Part shown: positions 52,553 to 61,617 of the stretch, piece by piece
Layout: each line of letters begins with the position of its first letter
Position numbering within the stretch: position 1 is the first letter of the stretch
Origin: JBKCUI01 sp052161625
Lineage (GTDB): Bacteria; Planctomycetota; Planctomycetia; Pirellulales; Pirellulaceae
DNA: 64,000 bases
Reading direction: 5' to 3' (one strand)
NCBI GenBank assembly: GCA_052161625.1
Contig: CP197412.1
The notes under the pieces: model-generated
Seen by the model: the letters and a program-made list of their open reading frames with translations, nothing else
What the model was told of the DNA's origin: nothing
Databases searched by the model: none
Position numbers and translations under genes: made by a program

Positions 52553-54598
52553 ATGTCGCTCTTACCAGTGCTGCGCCTGCTGACCCGACTCTCTCTTTCA
52601 CTCGGCTTGGTCGCAATTTCGCTCACCAGCCCACACGTTATTCCCACCGCATCGGCCGAATCGCACCCCGCCGTCGAATCGCACCCCGCCGTCGAATCGC
52701 ACCCCGCCGTCGAGCCTCATCCCACCGGGGAGTCGCAATCGGTCCCCAATATTGTTTTGATCGTCGCAGATGATTTGGGCTGGGGCGATGTGGGATGGCA
52801 TCAAAGCGAGATCCCTACGCCCAACCTTGATCGATTGGCGAAGAGCGGTGTGACTCTCGAGAACTTTTATGTTCAACCCGTTTGCTCGCCCACTCGCGCG
52901 GCGCTGATGACTGGTAGGTATCCCATGAGGCACGGCTTGCAAGTCGGCGTCGTGAGGCCGTGGGCTCAATACGGCCTTCCCCTCGAAGAGCAAACCATCG
53001 CTCAGGGGCTTCAATCCGCCGGATACCAAACGGCAATCGTTGGCAAATGGCATCTCGGACATTTCCAACGCGAGTACTTGCCCACTAGCCGCGGATTCCA
53101 TCATCAATACGGTCACTACAATGGCGCGATCGACTACAACACCCACGATCGCGACGGTGGATTCGATTGGCATCGAGACGACTCCGTCAATCGCGATGAA
53201 GGGTACAGCACCGAGTTGCTCGCCAACGAATCGGTTCGGATCATCGAGACCTATGCAGGCAAAAAGCCTTACTTTCTTTATGTGCCATTCAACGCTGTTC
53301 ATACGCCTTTGCAAGTCCCTGCGAAGTATCTAGAACCGTTCGATCATCTTAAAGGTAATCGAAGACAATACGCAGGAATGCTCCATGCGATGGATCAAGC
53401 CATCGGCAAAATCGCGGAGGCAGTTGAGCGTTCCGGAACAAAAGAAAACACCCTCATTCTGTTCAGCAGCGACAATGGAGGCCCATCTCCTGGCAAGGTC
53501 ACCAGCAATGGACCGCTGCGAGCGGGCAAGGGAACGGTTTACGAAGGAGGCGTGCGCGTCGCAGCCTTTGCGACTTGGCCGGGAACACTCCCCGCTGGCG
53601 AGGTCTGCAACGAACCGATGCACGCGGTCGACCTCTATCCAACGCTGCTTCGGCTGGCCAAAGCCAATATCACCCAGCGTCTCCCTCTCGATGGTCGAGA
53701 CGTATGGGGAGCAATGTCCAAAAACGAACGATTGGAAGACCGCGAAATTCTGATCAACGCGGCACCCGCCTCCGGGGCAATCCGAGTCGGCGATTGGAAA
53801 CTGGTAGTCAATGGCGGCAAAGCCAACGCGGGCTTCGACGGTGAAGAGTCTCCTTCGTCCGATTCAAAGCGGAACTCGAAAGAAGTCGAAACTGATCGCC
53901 TTGAACTCTTTCGCCTTACAACCGACCCATCAGAGAAAGAGAATGTAGCCCATTCCGAGGGGAAGAAGGCCGCAGAGCTCTATGGTCGATGGAAGGCCTA
54001 CCGCGATCAAGCCGTTGCACCGAAGACGAAGCCTAAACCAGCATCCTTTCAGTCCCCAGCGATTTGGGGGGATTTCCCAAAACTGGCGGCTGCTCAAGTC
54101 GGAGAGCGAGCACCTCGAATTCAGGCGATCGACGATGCAGGCAAACCTTGGGACAGCAGCCAATGGCTTGGCAAAAAAGACTTGGTCGTTTACTTCTACC
54201 CCGGCGATTTGACGGGTGGCTGTACAAAGCAAGCTTGCAGTTATCGCGATCGCATGAAGGATTTCCAGTCCGAGGGGATCGAAGTGGTTGGCGTTAGCGG
54301 TGACTCGGTCTCGAATCATCAAGCGTTCAAAGAAGCCCACAACCTCAACTTTACGTTGCTCGCCGACACCGACGGAGCGATCGCGAAGGCCTTCGGCGTC
54401 CCCTTCACCAAAGAAGAGAAGAAGGTGAATACGAAGGTGGGAGACAAATCCTATTCCATCGTTCGAGAAGTGACGAGCAAGCGGTGGACGTTTGTCATCG
54501 ATCGCGAAGGAAAGGTGATTTACAAGAATGAATCGGTTGTCGCGACCGATGACAGCCAAGCCGTTCTGGAGGTCCTTCGAAAACGATCGAAACCTTAA
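52553..54598 (+). CDS. Secreted sulfatase fused to a Bcp-like peroxiredoxin
   Basis: 681 residues in one uninterrupted frame; ATG at 52553 with AAGGA eight bases upstream. Signal peptide about 1-35, then three ESHPAV repeats. The sulfatase domain (about 67-480) has NIVLIVADDLGWGD (D73/D74 metal ligands), formylglycine motif C111-S-P-T-R, GKWHLGH and FSSDNGG. After a Lys/Pro-rich linker the last 160 residues form a peroxiredoxin: VVYFYPGDLTGGC557-T-K-Q-A-C562, followed by DTDGAIAKAFGVPF and the Arg in TSKRWTFVID. The PxxxTxxC framework and both cysteines are kept, so both domains look active. Signal plus sulfatase imply that the peroxiredoxin is exported too, which is unusual. The same Prx type occurs alone at 797-1276. 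Confidence 0.93.
   Translation: MSLLPVLRLLTRLSLSLGLVAISLTSPHVIPTASAESHPAVESHPAVESHPAVEPHPTGESQSVPNIVLIVADDLGWGDVGWHQSEIPTPNLDRLAKSGVTLENFYVQPVCSPTRAALMTGRYPMRHGLQVGVVRPWAQYGLPLEEQTIAQGLQSAGYQTAIVGKWHLGHFQREYLPTSRGFHHQYGHYNGAIDYNTHDRDGGFDWHRDDSVNRDEGYSTELLANESVRIIETYAGKKPYFLYVPFNAVHTPLQVPAKYLEPFDHLKGNRRQYAGMLHAMDQAIGKIAEAVERSGTKENTLILFSSDNGGPSPGKVTSNGPLRAGKGTVYEGGVRVAAFATWPGTLPAGEVCNEPMHAVDLYPTLLRLAKANITQRLPLDGRDVWGAMSKNERLEDREILINAAPASGAIRVGDWKLVVNGGKANAGFDGEESPSSDSKRNSKEVETDRLELFRLTTDPSEKENVAHSEGKKAAELYGRWKAYRDQAVAPKTKPKPASFQSPAIWGDFPKLAAAQVGERAPRIQAIDDAGKPWDSSQWLGKKDLVVYFYPGDLTGGCTKQACSYRDRMKDFQSEGIEVVGVSGDSVSNHQAFKEAHNLNFTLLADTDGAIAKAFGVPFTKEEKKVNTKVGDKSYSIVREVTSKRWTFVIDREGKVIYKNESVVATDDSQAVLEVLRKRSKP
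52658..52711 (+). repeat. 18-base tandem repeat, three units
   Basis: Three identical units starting GAATCGCACC and encoding Glu-Ser-His-Pro-Ala-Val, followed by a diverged fourth unit (EPHPTG). It forms the linker between signal peptide and sulfatase domain. Confidence 0.9.
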
Positions 54599-54685
54599 AG
54601 CGGAGCCTGATTTCGATTCGCTCGAGCGAATGCATTTGTCCCGTCAAGAACCTTCTTACTTTCCCACTCTCTGCCGAGGATTCTC

Positions 54686-55579
54686 ATGAACCGCAAGAAA
54701 GCTTCCGATTTCGACCAGCGTGCGTTGGACCTTTATGATGACTACGCGCACGGACGATTGACTCGCCGCGACTTTTCGCAGCGCATTGCAGCGATTGCGA
54801 CTGCCGGAGTTACCGCAGAAGCGATCATCGAAGCCCTGACCCCCAATTATGCTTGGGCGCAGCAAGTTGCTCCGGATGATGCACGAATCAAGACCGAGAC
54901 ATTGGAGTACGATTCCCCCAAAGGAGGTGGCAAGATCAAGGGGTTGTTGGCTCGCCCCAACAAGGGTGGGACCAAGTTCCCGGCGGTTCTCGTCATTCAC
55001 GAGAATCGTGGCCTCAATCCCTACATTGCCGATGTCGCCCGACGTCTGGCCGCGGATGGTTTCCTGGCTCTCGCCCCCGACGCGCTCAGCCCACTCGGCG
55101 GCTACCCTGGAACGGACGATGAAGGGCGAAAGATGCAGGCCTCGCGGAAGCCGGCTGAGATGCTCGAAGATTTCATCGCCGCGGCCCAGACCCTCCAATC
55201 CCATCCGCTTTCCACGGGCAAAGTCGGCGCGGTAGGGTTTTGCTATGGCGGGGGCGTTGTCAATCAACTTGCGGTCCGCATACCAGATGTGATTCAAGCA
55301 GGCGTACCATTCTACGGAAGCCAGCCAAGCGTGGAGGATGTCCCGAAGATCAAGGCGGCGTTGTTGATTCACTACGCGGAGCTCGATCAACGGATCAACG
55401 CCGGGTGGCCTGCCTACGAGAAAGCCTTAAAAGAAAACAAAGTGAAGCACCAGGCTTACGTTTACCCCGGTGTGAACCATGGCTTCCACAATGACTCGAC
55501 TCCGCGTTACGATGAAGCCGCTGCGAAACTGGCCTGGGAAAGAACCGTCGCATTCTTCAAAGAGAATCTCGGTTCGTAA
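54686..55579 (+). CDS. Dienelactone hydrolase family protein, exported
   Basis: 297 residues. The N-terminus has a twin-arginine-like RRDFSQRIAAIATAG, followed by an alpha/beta-hydrolase domain. The catalytic triad is C186 (GFCYGGG), D234 (YAELDQR) and H265 (GVNHGFHN), with VLVIHENRGLNPYI forming the oxyanion loop. Cys as nucleophile is typical of dienelactone hydrolases. Substrates of planctomycete exported forms are unknown; ester or lactone hydrolysis is expected. 87 bases after the sulfatase-peroxiredoxin gene. Confidence 0.92.
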   Translation: MNRKKASDFDQRALDLYDDYAHGRLTRRDFSQRIAAIATAGVTAEAIIEALTPNYAWAQQVAPDDARIKTETLEYDSPKGGGKIKGLLARPNKGGTKFPAVLVIHENRGLNPYIADVARRLAADGFLALAPDALSPLGGYPGTDDEGRKMQASRKPAEMLEDFIAAAQTLQSHPLSTGKVGAVGFCYGGGVVNQLAVRIPDVIQAGVPFYGSQPSVEDVPKIKAALLIHYAELDQRINAGWPAYEKALKENKVKHQAYVYPGVNHGFHNDSTPRYDEAAAKLAWERTVAFFKENLGS

Positions 55580-55640
55580 CCGACTACTCCCCTCGATCCT
55601 GCACCCTCCCACCTCCCCACCTAGAACAGGAGTTCCTGCC

Positions 55641-57002
55641 ATGCGTATGTCGCTCGTTTGTTTTGTCCTAACCGCTTTGCTTATTCCCTCGTCCGCATTC
55701 TCGCAAACGCGAGAGGAAAAGGTTCGTAACGATCGGCTTCGTGTCTCGAAATCAGGACTTTGGCATTACAACGACATGGCCGCAGGATTCGCCGAGTCAC
55801 AGCGAACCAACAAACCGCTCATGGTGGTGTTTCGATGTATTCCCTGTGTGGAATGCGTCAAGCTGGATGACGATTTGATGGAACAAAACAGCGAGATCCT
55901 CGAGGGGCTCAAGCGATTTGTGCGGGTGCGACAGATATCGAACAACGGGTTGGATTTGAAGCGAATCCAATTCGACTTCGACCAATCCTTCACCGTCCTT
56001 TTCTTCCATCCCGATGGAACCTTGATGGGCCGATACGGAACTCGATCACACCACTCCGAATGGAAAGACGATGTCTCCATCGAGGGACTTGCCGAAGCCA
56101 TGAAGCAAGTCCTTACTTGGTACGAGAACTACGATTCCGTACGCCCGCTCCTGGCTGGAAAGCAGTCGTCAGAACTGCCACTTTCGAAGCTGATACCCAA
56201 CGCAGGCCCTCAGGTAGAGACCATCGAAGAGCCTCAACAGTTTCCCACTCTGACGAAATTCCCATCGAAACTCAACCTCGATGACCAACCGGTTAAGAAT
56301 TGCATTCACTGCCACCAAATCGGAGATGCACAGAAGGCTTTTGCGCTGACTCGGAATCTCCCGGAGGGACTTCCGGAAAAGCTTTTGTTCCCATACCCCC
56401 ATCCGAAATCGATCGGATTGATTATGGATGTCAATGCTTGCTCGACGATCAAGTCGGTCACCGCAGATTCATTCGCAGAGAGTTCTGGGTTGAAAGCGGG
56501 AGACCGCATTGTGGAGTTTGGAGGCGAAGCTCCACTCAGCATTGCCGATCTGCAATGGGTACTTCACAAACGAACCAATCAAGCGGAGGTGATTCCGGTC
56601 GTCGTGGATCGCGATGGAACTCGAAAGACTCTGCAGCTGCAGCTAGCCGAGGACTGGAAATCGAATGACGATATCGCCTGGCGCGTTTCGACATGGGAAT
56701 TACGCCGCATTGCCCTCGGTGGAATGGTCCTCAAAGACTTGACCGAAGCAGAGCACAAAGATGCACCTGAGGGTGCTCTGTTTCACGTCGGCCACGTCGG
56801 TCAATATGCACCACACAATCGCGCGCAGGTCGCCGGGGTCAAAAAGGACGACTGGATCGTATCCATTGAAGGACGCACGGACTTCACGCGAGAGACCGAC
56901 GTCATCCGCTACTTGCTAACAACTCGAGAGAAGGACACCCCTATCGCGATCGAAGTTTTGCGGAATGGAAAGCGCTCGAAGCTTCAAATTGCAAGAAAGT
57001 AG
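55641..57002 (+). CDS. Exported thioredoxin-fold / heme / double PDZ protein
   Basis: 453 residues; ATG at 55641 with AGGAG eight bases upstream. Signal peptide 1-22 (SSAFSQ). A thioredoxin-like fold follows (about 40-180) with an unusual Cys cluster C66-I-P-C69-V-E-C72 and FTVLFFHPDGTLMGRYG. A c-type heme motif CIHCHQ is near residue 220. Then come two PDZ-type modules: SSGLKAGDRIVEFGGEAP (about 295) and VAGVKKDDWIVSIEGRTD (about 400). Such proteins combine redox sensing or thiol chemistry with peptide binding. No protease domain is present. The stop is seven bases before the SDR gene. Confidence 0.82.
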   Translation: MRMSLVCFVLTALLIPSSAFSQTREEKVRNDRLRVSKSGLWHYNDMAAGFAESQRTNKPLMVVFRCIPCVECVKLDDDLMEQNSEILEGLKRFVRVRQISNNGLDLKRIQFDFDQSFTVLFFHPDGTLMGRYGTRSHHSEWKDDVSIEGLAEAMKQVLTWYENYDSVRPLLAGKQSSELPLSKLIPNAGPQVETIEEPQQFPTLTKFPSKLNLDDQPVKNCIHCHQIGDAQKAFALTRNLPEGLPEKLLFPYPHPKSIGLIMDVNACSTIKSVTADSFAESSGLKAGDRIVEFGGEAPLSIADLQWVLHKRTNQAEVIPVVVDRDGTRKTLQLQLAEDWKSNDDIAWRVSTWELRRIALGGMVLKDLTEAEHKDAPEGALFHVGHVGQYAPHNRAQVAGVKKDDWIVSIEGRTDFTRETDVIRYLLTTREKDTPIAIEVLRNGKRSKLQIARK

Positions 57003-57009
57003 AGTGAGT

Positions 57010-57777
57010 ATGCGTTTTCAGGATCGAGTTGTCATCGTCACGGGGGGCGCGAAGGGGATCGGGCGTGGGTGCATCGAAGTGTTCCTCCGGGAGGGAGCTT
57101 TCGCATCCGCCTGGGATCGCGATGCCAGCGCCTTGGCGAGACTCGTTCGGGAATTATCTCCCGCCTATTCCGATCGCCTTCAGACCTTGCAGGTCGATGT
57201 CGCGGAACCGCAGCAAATTCGCGATGCAATGGAACAGGTTCTTACTCGCTTCGGGGCATTGCATTGTTTGGTGAATAATGCCGGCGTTCACCCGCCCGAC
57301 ACCCCCATCGAACAGATGCCAACTGAAGAAGCAATGCGCGTTATGCAAATCAATTTCGCCAGCACGTACGCTTGCTCTCACCACGCACTGCGTCATTTGC
57401 GTGCAACGCGAGGGACGATTGTCAACATTTCCTCCATGACTGCAGCGCTGGGGCAGAAGAACTCGACGGCTTACGCGGCCAGCAAAGGGGCGCAAGTCTC
57501 GTTCACGAAGTCCTTGGCTCTGGAAACAGCAACCGATGGCGTTCGCGTCAATGCGATTCTTCCCAGCAACGTCGATACACCCTTGATGCGGGATTGGGCA
57601 GCGACCTTGCCGGATCCCAATGCCGCGCTGGACCGGATCGCAAAACTACAGCCGTTGGGGCGGATGGCATCGCCCGAAGAGATTGGGAAAGTTTGCTTGT
57701 TTTTGGCGACCGAAGATAGCAGCTTCTTAACGGGGCAAGCGATCGAAGCCGATGGAGGGGCGGCCCTCGATTACTAA
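57010..57777 (+). CDS. SDR family oxidoreductase
   Basis: 255 residues from the ATG at 57010. The classical short-chain dehydrogenase motifs are T11-GGAKGI-G18 for the cofactor, VNNAGVHPP, the Ser in ISSMTAALGQ and Y155-AAS-K159. The C-terminal EIGKVCLFLATEDSSFLTGQ is standard. NAD(P)-dependent oxidoreductase of unknown substrate, cytoplasmic. It follows the thioredoxin/PDZ gene by seven bases and is probably co-transcribed. Confidence 0.95.
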   Translation: MRFQDRVVIVTGGAKGIGRGCIEVFLREGAFASAWDRDASALARLVRELSPAYSDRLQTLQVDVAEPQQIRDAMEQVLTRFGALHCLVNNAGVHPPDTPIEQMPTEEAMRVMQINFASTYACSHHALRHLRATRGTIVNISSMTAALGQKNSTAYAASKGAQVSFTKSLALETATDGVRVNAILPSNVDTPLMRDWAATLPDPNAALDRIAKLQPLGRMASPEEIGKVCLFLATEDSSFLTGQAIEADGGAALDY

Positions 57778-57861
57778 TGGTGAGATCGGAGCCATTCCAT
57801 GGAGTGGGAATCTACCGCGAGAACGATCTGATCTGTGAAGGGGCAGTAGGGTTAACAGGCA

Positions 57862-58251
57862 CTAGGGCTGAGCGATGACGATCGAATCCGTTTCAGGGAA
57901 GACGACGCCGCGTCTTTCGGCCAGCAAGCGCAGGGCGATTTCAAAGTAGGGGTAGGGGATGCGTGGGTTGCGTTTGCGAGCCCAAACGAAGACCACGTTC
58001 ACCATGGATCGAGGAATGTCGCCGGCTTCGACTCGGGCGATCACGTGATCGAGGAACGCTTGTTGTCCGGTCTGTGTGGTTCGAAGCCCGAATACCAATT
58101 GGTCCCGCAGTTCGACCGTTTGCAGGGACATCATCCTTTCCGCCTCGTTAAAATCGAGTGAATCCTGTGCAGTGGCAGGGCTGTTTCCGAAACATAAGGC
58201 GAGTCCAGCTGCTCCGAAGAAGCGAACGGCCAACTTTGGATTTCGATGCAT
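57862..58251 (-). CDS. Small exported protein, unknown function
   Basis: 129 residues from the ATG at 58251, chosen because AAGGAG lies six bases upstream. Signal peptide about 1-28 (FFGAAGLALCFGNSPATAQ). The mature part is helical (FNEAERMMSLQTVELRDQLV, RVEAGDIPRSMVNVVFVWAR) and ends in VVFPETDSIVIAQP. No family recognised. Convergent with the SDR gene and divergent from ruvX. Confidence 0.75.
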   Translation of the reverse strand: MHRNPKLAVRFFGAAGLALCFGNSPATAQDSLDFNEAERMMSLQTVELRDQLVFGLRTTQTGQQAFLDHVIARVEAGDIPRSMVNVVFVWARKRNPRIPYPYFEIALRLLAERRGVVFPETDSIVIAQP

Positions 58252-58372
58252 GGAGATCTCCTTCAAAGGATAGGGAAATCGACTTGTAACCTTCCTCAAC
58301 GCGCGGGACCATATCCTGAACCGATTCGCGACCGCAAGAGAAGATAGGCAATCCCCTTAAGGAATAGGTAAG

Positions 58373-58861
58373 TTGGAGAACACCACAAATACGGTGGATG
58401 GCTGGCCCGATTCCGGCCGATTGGCGGGTGTCGATTATGGAACCGTGCGAATCGGCATTGCTTTATGCGATCCCAGCCGCACGTGGACAAGTCCGTTGGA
58501 GACGTATACTCGCAAAGGTCTCGAGCCCGATCGCCAATATTTTTTGCGAATCACGAAAGAAAATCAGATTGGTGGCTGGGTTTTGGGACTCCCCATCCAC
58601 TGCGACGGTCGGGAAAGCGTTAAGTCCAAGGAGGTGCGCGAGTTTGCCAAGTGGCTTCGCGACGAAACCGACCGGCCCGTCCGCTTCATCGATGAACGCT
58701 ATACCACCGCGTTAGCCAACCGCATGCTGCGCGACTTGGAACTGACCCATAAACAGCGCAAAAAGCAACTCGATAAAATCGCGGCGCATATCATTTTAGA
58801 GTCCTATCTCGACTCCACCAAACAACCTTATTTCGAACCTCTACCCCTTGAGGATGTCTGA
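58373..58861 (+). CDS. ruvX: Putative pre-16S rRNA nuclease / RuvX (YqgF)
   Basis: 162 residues with a TTG start at 58373, supported by AAGGA nine bases upstream. RNase-H-like motifs: GVDYGTVRIGIALCDP with the first catalytic Asp (about 21), GGWVLGLPIHCDG, RFIDERYTT with the second acidic site and the last Asp in KQLDKIAAHIILESYL. The family is essential in many bacteria and implicated in 16S rRNA 5' processing. Its stop codon overlaps the ATG of the following methyltransferase by one base (TGATG). Confidence 0.92.
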   Translation: MENTTNTVDGWPDSGRLAGVDYGTVRIGIALCDPSRTWTSPLETYTRKGLEPDRQYFLRITKENQIGGWVLGLPIHCDGRESVKSKEVREFAKWLRDETDRPVRFIDERYTTALANRMLRDLELTHKQRKKQLDKIAAHIILESYLDSTKQPYFEPLPLEDV

Positions 58862-59628
58862 TGACTTTCCGAATTCCCATCGTTCGGTTCCTCGCCTTGG
58901 CTGTCCTCACCGTGTTGGGCTTTGACCTTCGCGTCGTCGCCCAAACAGGGCTTGAGAATCCTTCCACGAGTGGAAAAACTGCGTTGAGCAAGCCGCCGAA
59001 AGGTTTGTCGACCTACATGGGAAGACGGATTGCGTTGCCGATGAGCTACCACGGCATTCCCTGGCTCAATCGCCCAGAACGAGTCGATGAAGAGAAGCCC
59101 AGCGAGATGCTCGAGCAATTAAAGCTCCGCGACGGTATGGTGGTCTGCGATATGGGCTCGGGGGATGGGTACTACACCTTTCAAATGGCGACCCGAGTCG
59201 CTCCCACGGGACGCGTCCTGGCCGTCGACATCCAACCGGAAATGCTGCAGGCTCTCTCTCGAAGGATGGAAGACCGGGAGGTTCGCAATATCGACACCAT
59301 CCTCGGCGAACTGTGGGACCCAAAACTGGAGCCGGAGACGATCGATGTCGTACTCATGGTCGATGTGTACCATGAATTTTCCCACCCCGTCCAGATGCTA
59401 GCTGCCATCCGCAAAGCGCTCAAACCGGATGGCGTCGTTGCGCTGGTCGAGTTTCGCGCCGAGGATCCGACGGTGCCGATCAAGCCCGAGCATAAAATGA
59501 CCAAGGCACAGGCTCTCAAAGAATTCAAAGCCAACGGATTCAAACTCGTCCGTCAATACGATCGTTTGCCCCAGCAACATTTGCTCTTTATGGGCAAGGA
59601 CAGCGATTGGAAGGAAAGCGATCGGTAG
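58861..59628 (+). CDS. Exported SAM-dependent methyltransferase-like protein
   Basis: 255 residues. A signal peptide (about 1-28, FLALAVLTVLGFDLRVVAQ) precedes a full class I methyltransferase: VVCDMGSGDGYYTF (motif I), VLAVDIQPEM, VVLMVDVYHEFSHP and LKPDGVVALVEFRAED. A methyltransferase with an export signal is odd because SAM is cytosolic; similar secreted forms exist in planctomycetes and Bacteroidetes without known function. Translationally coupled to ruvX by a one-base overlap. Confidence 0.85.
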   Translation: MTFRIPIVRFLALAVLTVLGFDLRVVAQTGLENPSTSGKTALSKPPKGLSTYMGRRIALPMSYHGIPWLNRPERVDEEKPSEMLEQLKLRDGMVVCDMGSGDGYYTFQMATRVAPTGRVLAVDIQPEMLQALSRRMEDREVRNIDTILGELWDPKLEPETIDVVLMVDVYHEFSHPVQMLAAIRKALKPDGVVALVEFRAEDPTVPIKPEHKMTKAQALKEFKANGFKLVRQYDRLPQQHLLFMGKDSDWKESDR

Positions 59629-59680
59629 GGATCACCCAGTCAGGTCATCCCTCGAAATTCTAGCTTTGACCGGTGAAGCC

Positions 59681-60715
59681 TTATCGGGTCGACAGCGCTT
59701 GGCGAATGCGATCTTCGAGCGCTGCGATCTCTGGAGTAATCTCTTCCAGCTCGGCAGCATTGTTTCCTTGTTCATGCTTTCGAAACAGAAAGAGATACGT
59801 CTCGTTTTGGGGACGGTGGTAATGAAAAAACCACTCGTTCTTTTGACGGATCAAATCGCGATAGTTGGCGAGAGTCGCTGCGTTGGGAGTCTCCTCGAAC
59901 TGACGACGCCACGAGTCCGGAATCGACAACCCCAACTGCTGAGCCATCTCCATCCCTACCAGCCGATAGCCATCGGGAGTCCAGTAGATCCCGTCGGTCG
60001 TTAGCTTTTTGTCGGCGTGGAATTTTTCCAAATCGATGACAGGGAGCTTGAGCTCGACAGCGATGCGTCGCGTCGCCGTGTTGTAGGCGGGCAACTGTTC
60101 GTTCCAATATTTTGCGTTGGGCACCGCTGATTCTTCGAACCGTCGAGGGAGGATCAGTGCAATACGCAATTTGCGATCCGCCAATTGCTGGAGAAGTTTG
60201 CGGTAGCCCTTTTCGAAGGCATCCAGCCCGGCCGCCCCTTCGCGGCACTCGTTCTCACCGTAGCAGACGATCGCTGCCGTTGCTTTGGCTTTATCCAAAT
60301 CCCCAAGCAGTCGTTTGAAGCCATCCTCTCGGCCCCCAAAAACACCGCGAGCGTCGCCGAAGACCGTATCACCACTCCATCCGATGTTGCGGAACTTCAA
60401 GCTGGGATCGGCGACCGTGAGGACCAGATCGATCCAGTTGGATTGCTGCATCCGCTCGGTGAATCCAGAACCAATCCAAGCGATGGTATCGTTGGCCTGC
60501 AAGAATCCCTTCGCGGCCACCACGTCCTCCGCAGGTCCTGCCGTTAGGTTACCAGCAGCGGCACCCAAGAACGGCTCTGCGAACGCTTGACCGGAATCGG
60601 AGGGAAGGACCGGAGTGCTAACCAGTGTGGAGGCGAACAAGAAGGCGGCGCTGCCCGCAAAACGAGAAACTGGGCCCGCGAAGCGAGAAACAGTGCGAAG
60701 GTGGGGATGCGTCAT
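59681..60715 (-). CDS. SGNH-like exported protein lacking canonical catalytic residues
   Basis: 344 residues from the ATG at 60715, which overlaps the upstream stop (ATGA). A signal-like segment (about 15-32) is followed by an SGNH/GDSL fold: block I reads IAWIGSGFTERMQ where a canonical enzyme has GDS, block II is RNIGWSGDTV, block III CYGENECREG, and the final block TTDGIYWTPDGYR has Tyr where the catalytic His of DxxH belongs. Planctomycete relatives often already deviate in block I, but here both nucleophile and His seem missing. Probably a binding or structural protein rather than an esterase. Confidence 0.8.
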   Translation of the reverse strand: MTHPHLRTVSRFAGPVSRFAGSAAFLFASTLVSTPVLPSDSGQAFAEPFLGAAAGNLTAGPAEDVVAAKGFLQANDTIAWIGSGFTERMQQSNWIDLVLTVADPSLKFRNIGWSGDTVFGDARGVFGGREDGFKRLLGDLDKAKATAAIVCYGENECREGAAGLDAFEKGYRKLLQQLADRKLRIALILPRRFEESAVPNAKYWNEQLPAYNTATRRIAVELKLPVIDLEKFHADKKLTTDGIYWTPDGYRLVGMEMAQQLGLSIPDSWRRQFEETPNAATLANYRDLIRQKNEWFFHYHRPQNETYLFLFRKHEQGNNAAELEEITPEIAALEDRIRQALSTR

Positions 60716-61422
60716 GATGCTTTCGGTGAGGGGAGGGACGATTCGAGCCATGATCGAACCGAATTCCAAGTATCCCAAGGGAGCGAGAACCAATCAACCA
60801 GAAAGTTGCCCACACCGGAAAATCCTCCGATGGCAAATGCGAAGATCCCCCCTGCGATCAGTAGATTCACGGCGGGAAGAAACATCCAACAAAACGGATT
60901 CCCCAATCGTCGCAATTCGCTGGTTCCCGTTCTCCAATGGTAAACCAAGTAAACCCAATGGAGCCCAAGTCCAAAACCGAGCATGGCCGACCGCAGAGGG
61001 GCAAACAAGAGGACCGAGGGAATCCAGACCAGGAGCGTGGAAAGAGGAAAGGCGTACGGTGCTGCTAAGAGAACCCAATTCCCCTTTCCGAGCCAGCGAA
61101 CTCGGGACAAGTCCGGTGCGTCCGTTTTCCGTCGAATCGCAACCACCGGGTGGAACAAAAGAGTCGCCACGGCCACTTGGGTGGCATCATGCAGAAGCCG
61201 AAAGAGGGTCCGAACCACGCGCGACGATGCAAACGACGTACGGGAAGCGAACAGAATGAGCCCTAGACCGGCAAGAAACATCACCAAATAAACGGGAGAA
61301 GCCAGGGACGCATAGAGCCATCGGCCCATGGAAACCAGGGTGATGGGAAGCGTGAGCGTCGCGAGGGTGGCAACCGGCCATTTGGTCCATTCGATCCAGC
61401 GATCGACTCGTTTGGAAATCAT
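60712..61422 (-). CDS. Polytopic membrane protein, unknown function
   Basis: 236 residues with about six hydrophobic segments (near 18-35, 40-58, 76-95, 110-132, 140-160, 180-205). No known domain. The stop overlaps the start of the SGNH-like gene by four bases, so the two are translationally coupled and may form a complex, the SGNH-like part outside and this protein as membrane base. Confidence 0.75.
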   Translation of the reverse strand: MISKRVDRWIEWTKWPVATLATLTLPITLVSMGRWLYASLASPVYLVMFLAGLGLILFASRTSFASSRVVRTLFRLLHDATQVAVATLLFHPVVAIRRKTDAPDLSRVRWLGKGNWVLLAAPYAFPLSTLLVWIPSVLLFAPLRSAMLGFGLGLHWVYLVYHWRTGTSELRRLGNPFCWMFLPAVNLLIAGGIFAFAIGGFSGVGNFLVDWFSLPWDTWNSVRSWLESSLPSPKAS

Positions 61423-61617
61423 AGGGTGCTCAGTTTAACGGTTTTGTACCGGTTGGCACCCTCCTGACTCCATCTGACCCTATTGCAAGAGTTACTCCCA
61501 AGCCTTTCCCCATTCCCGGATTCAGCCCGTTGGACCTTGGAATTTAGAGCTCAACGGATAAGCTTTGTGACGGTTCCAAGGTTCCGGCTTGCCCAATTCT
61601 AAAAAAACGAAAGCACC

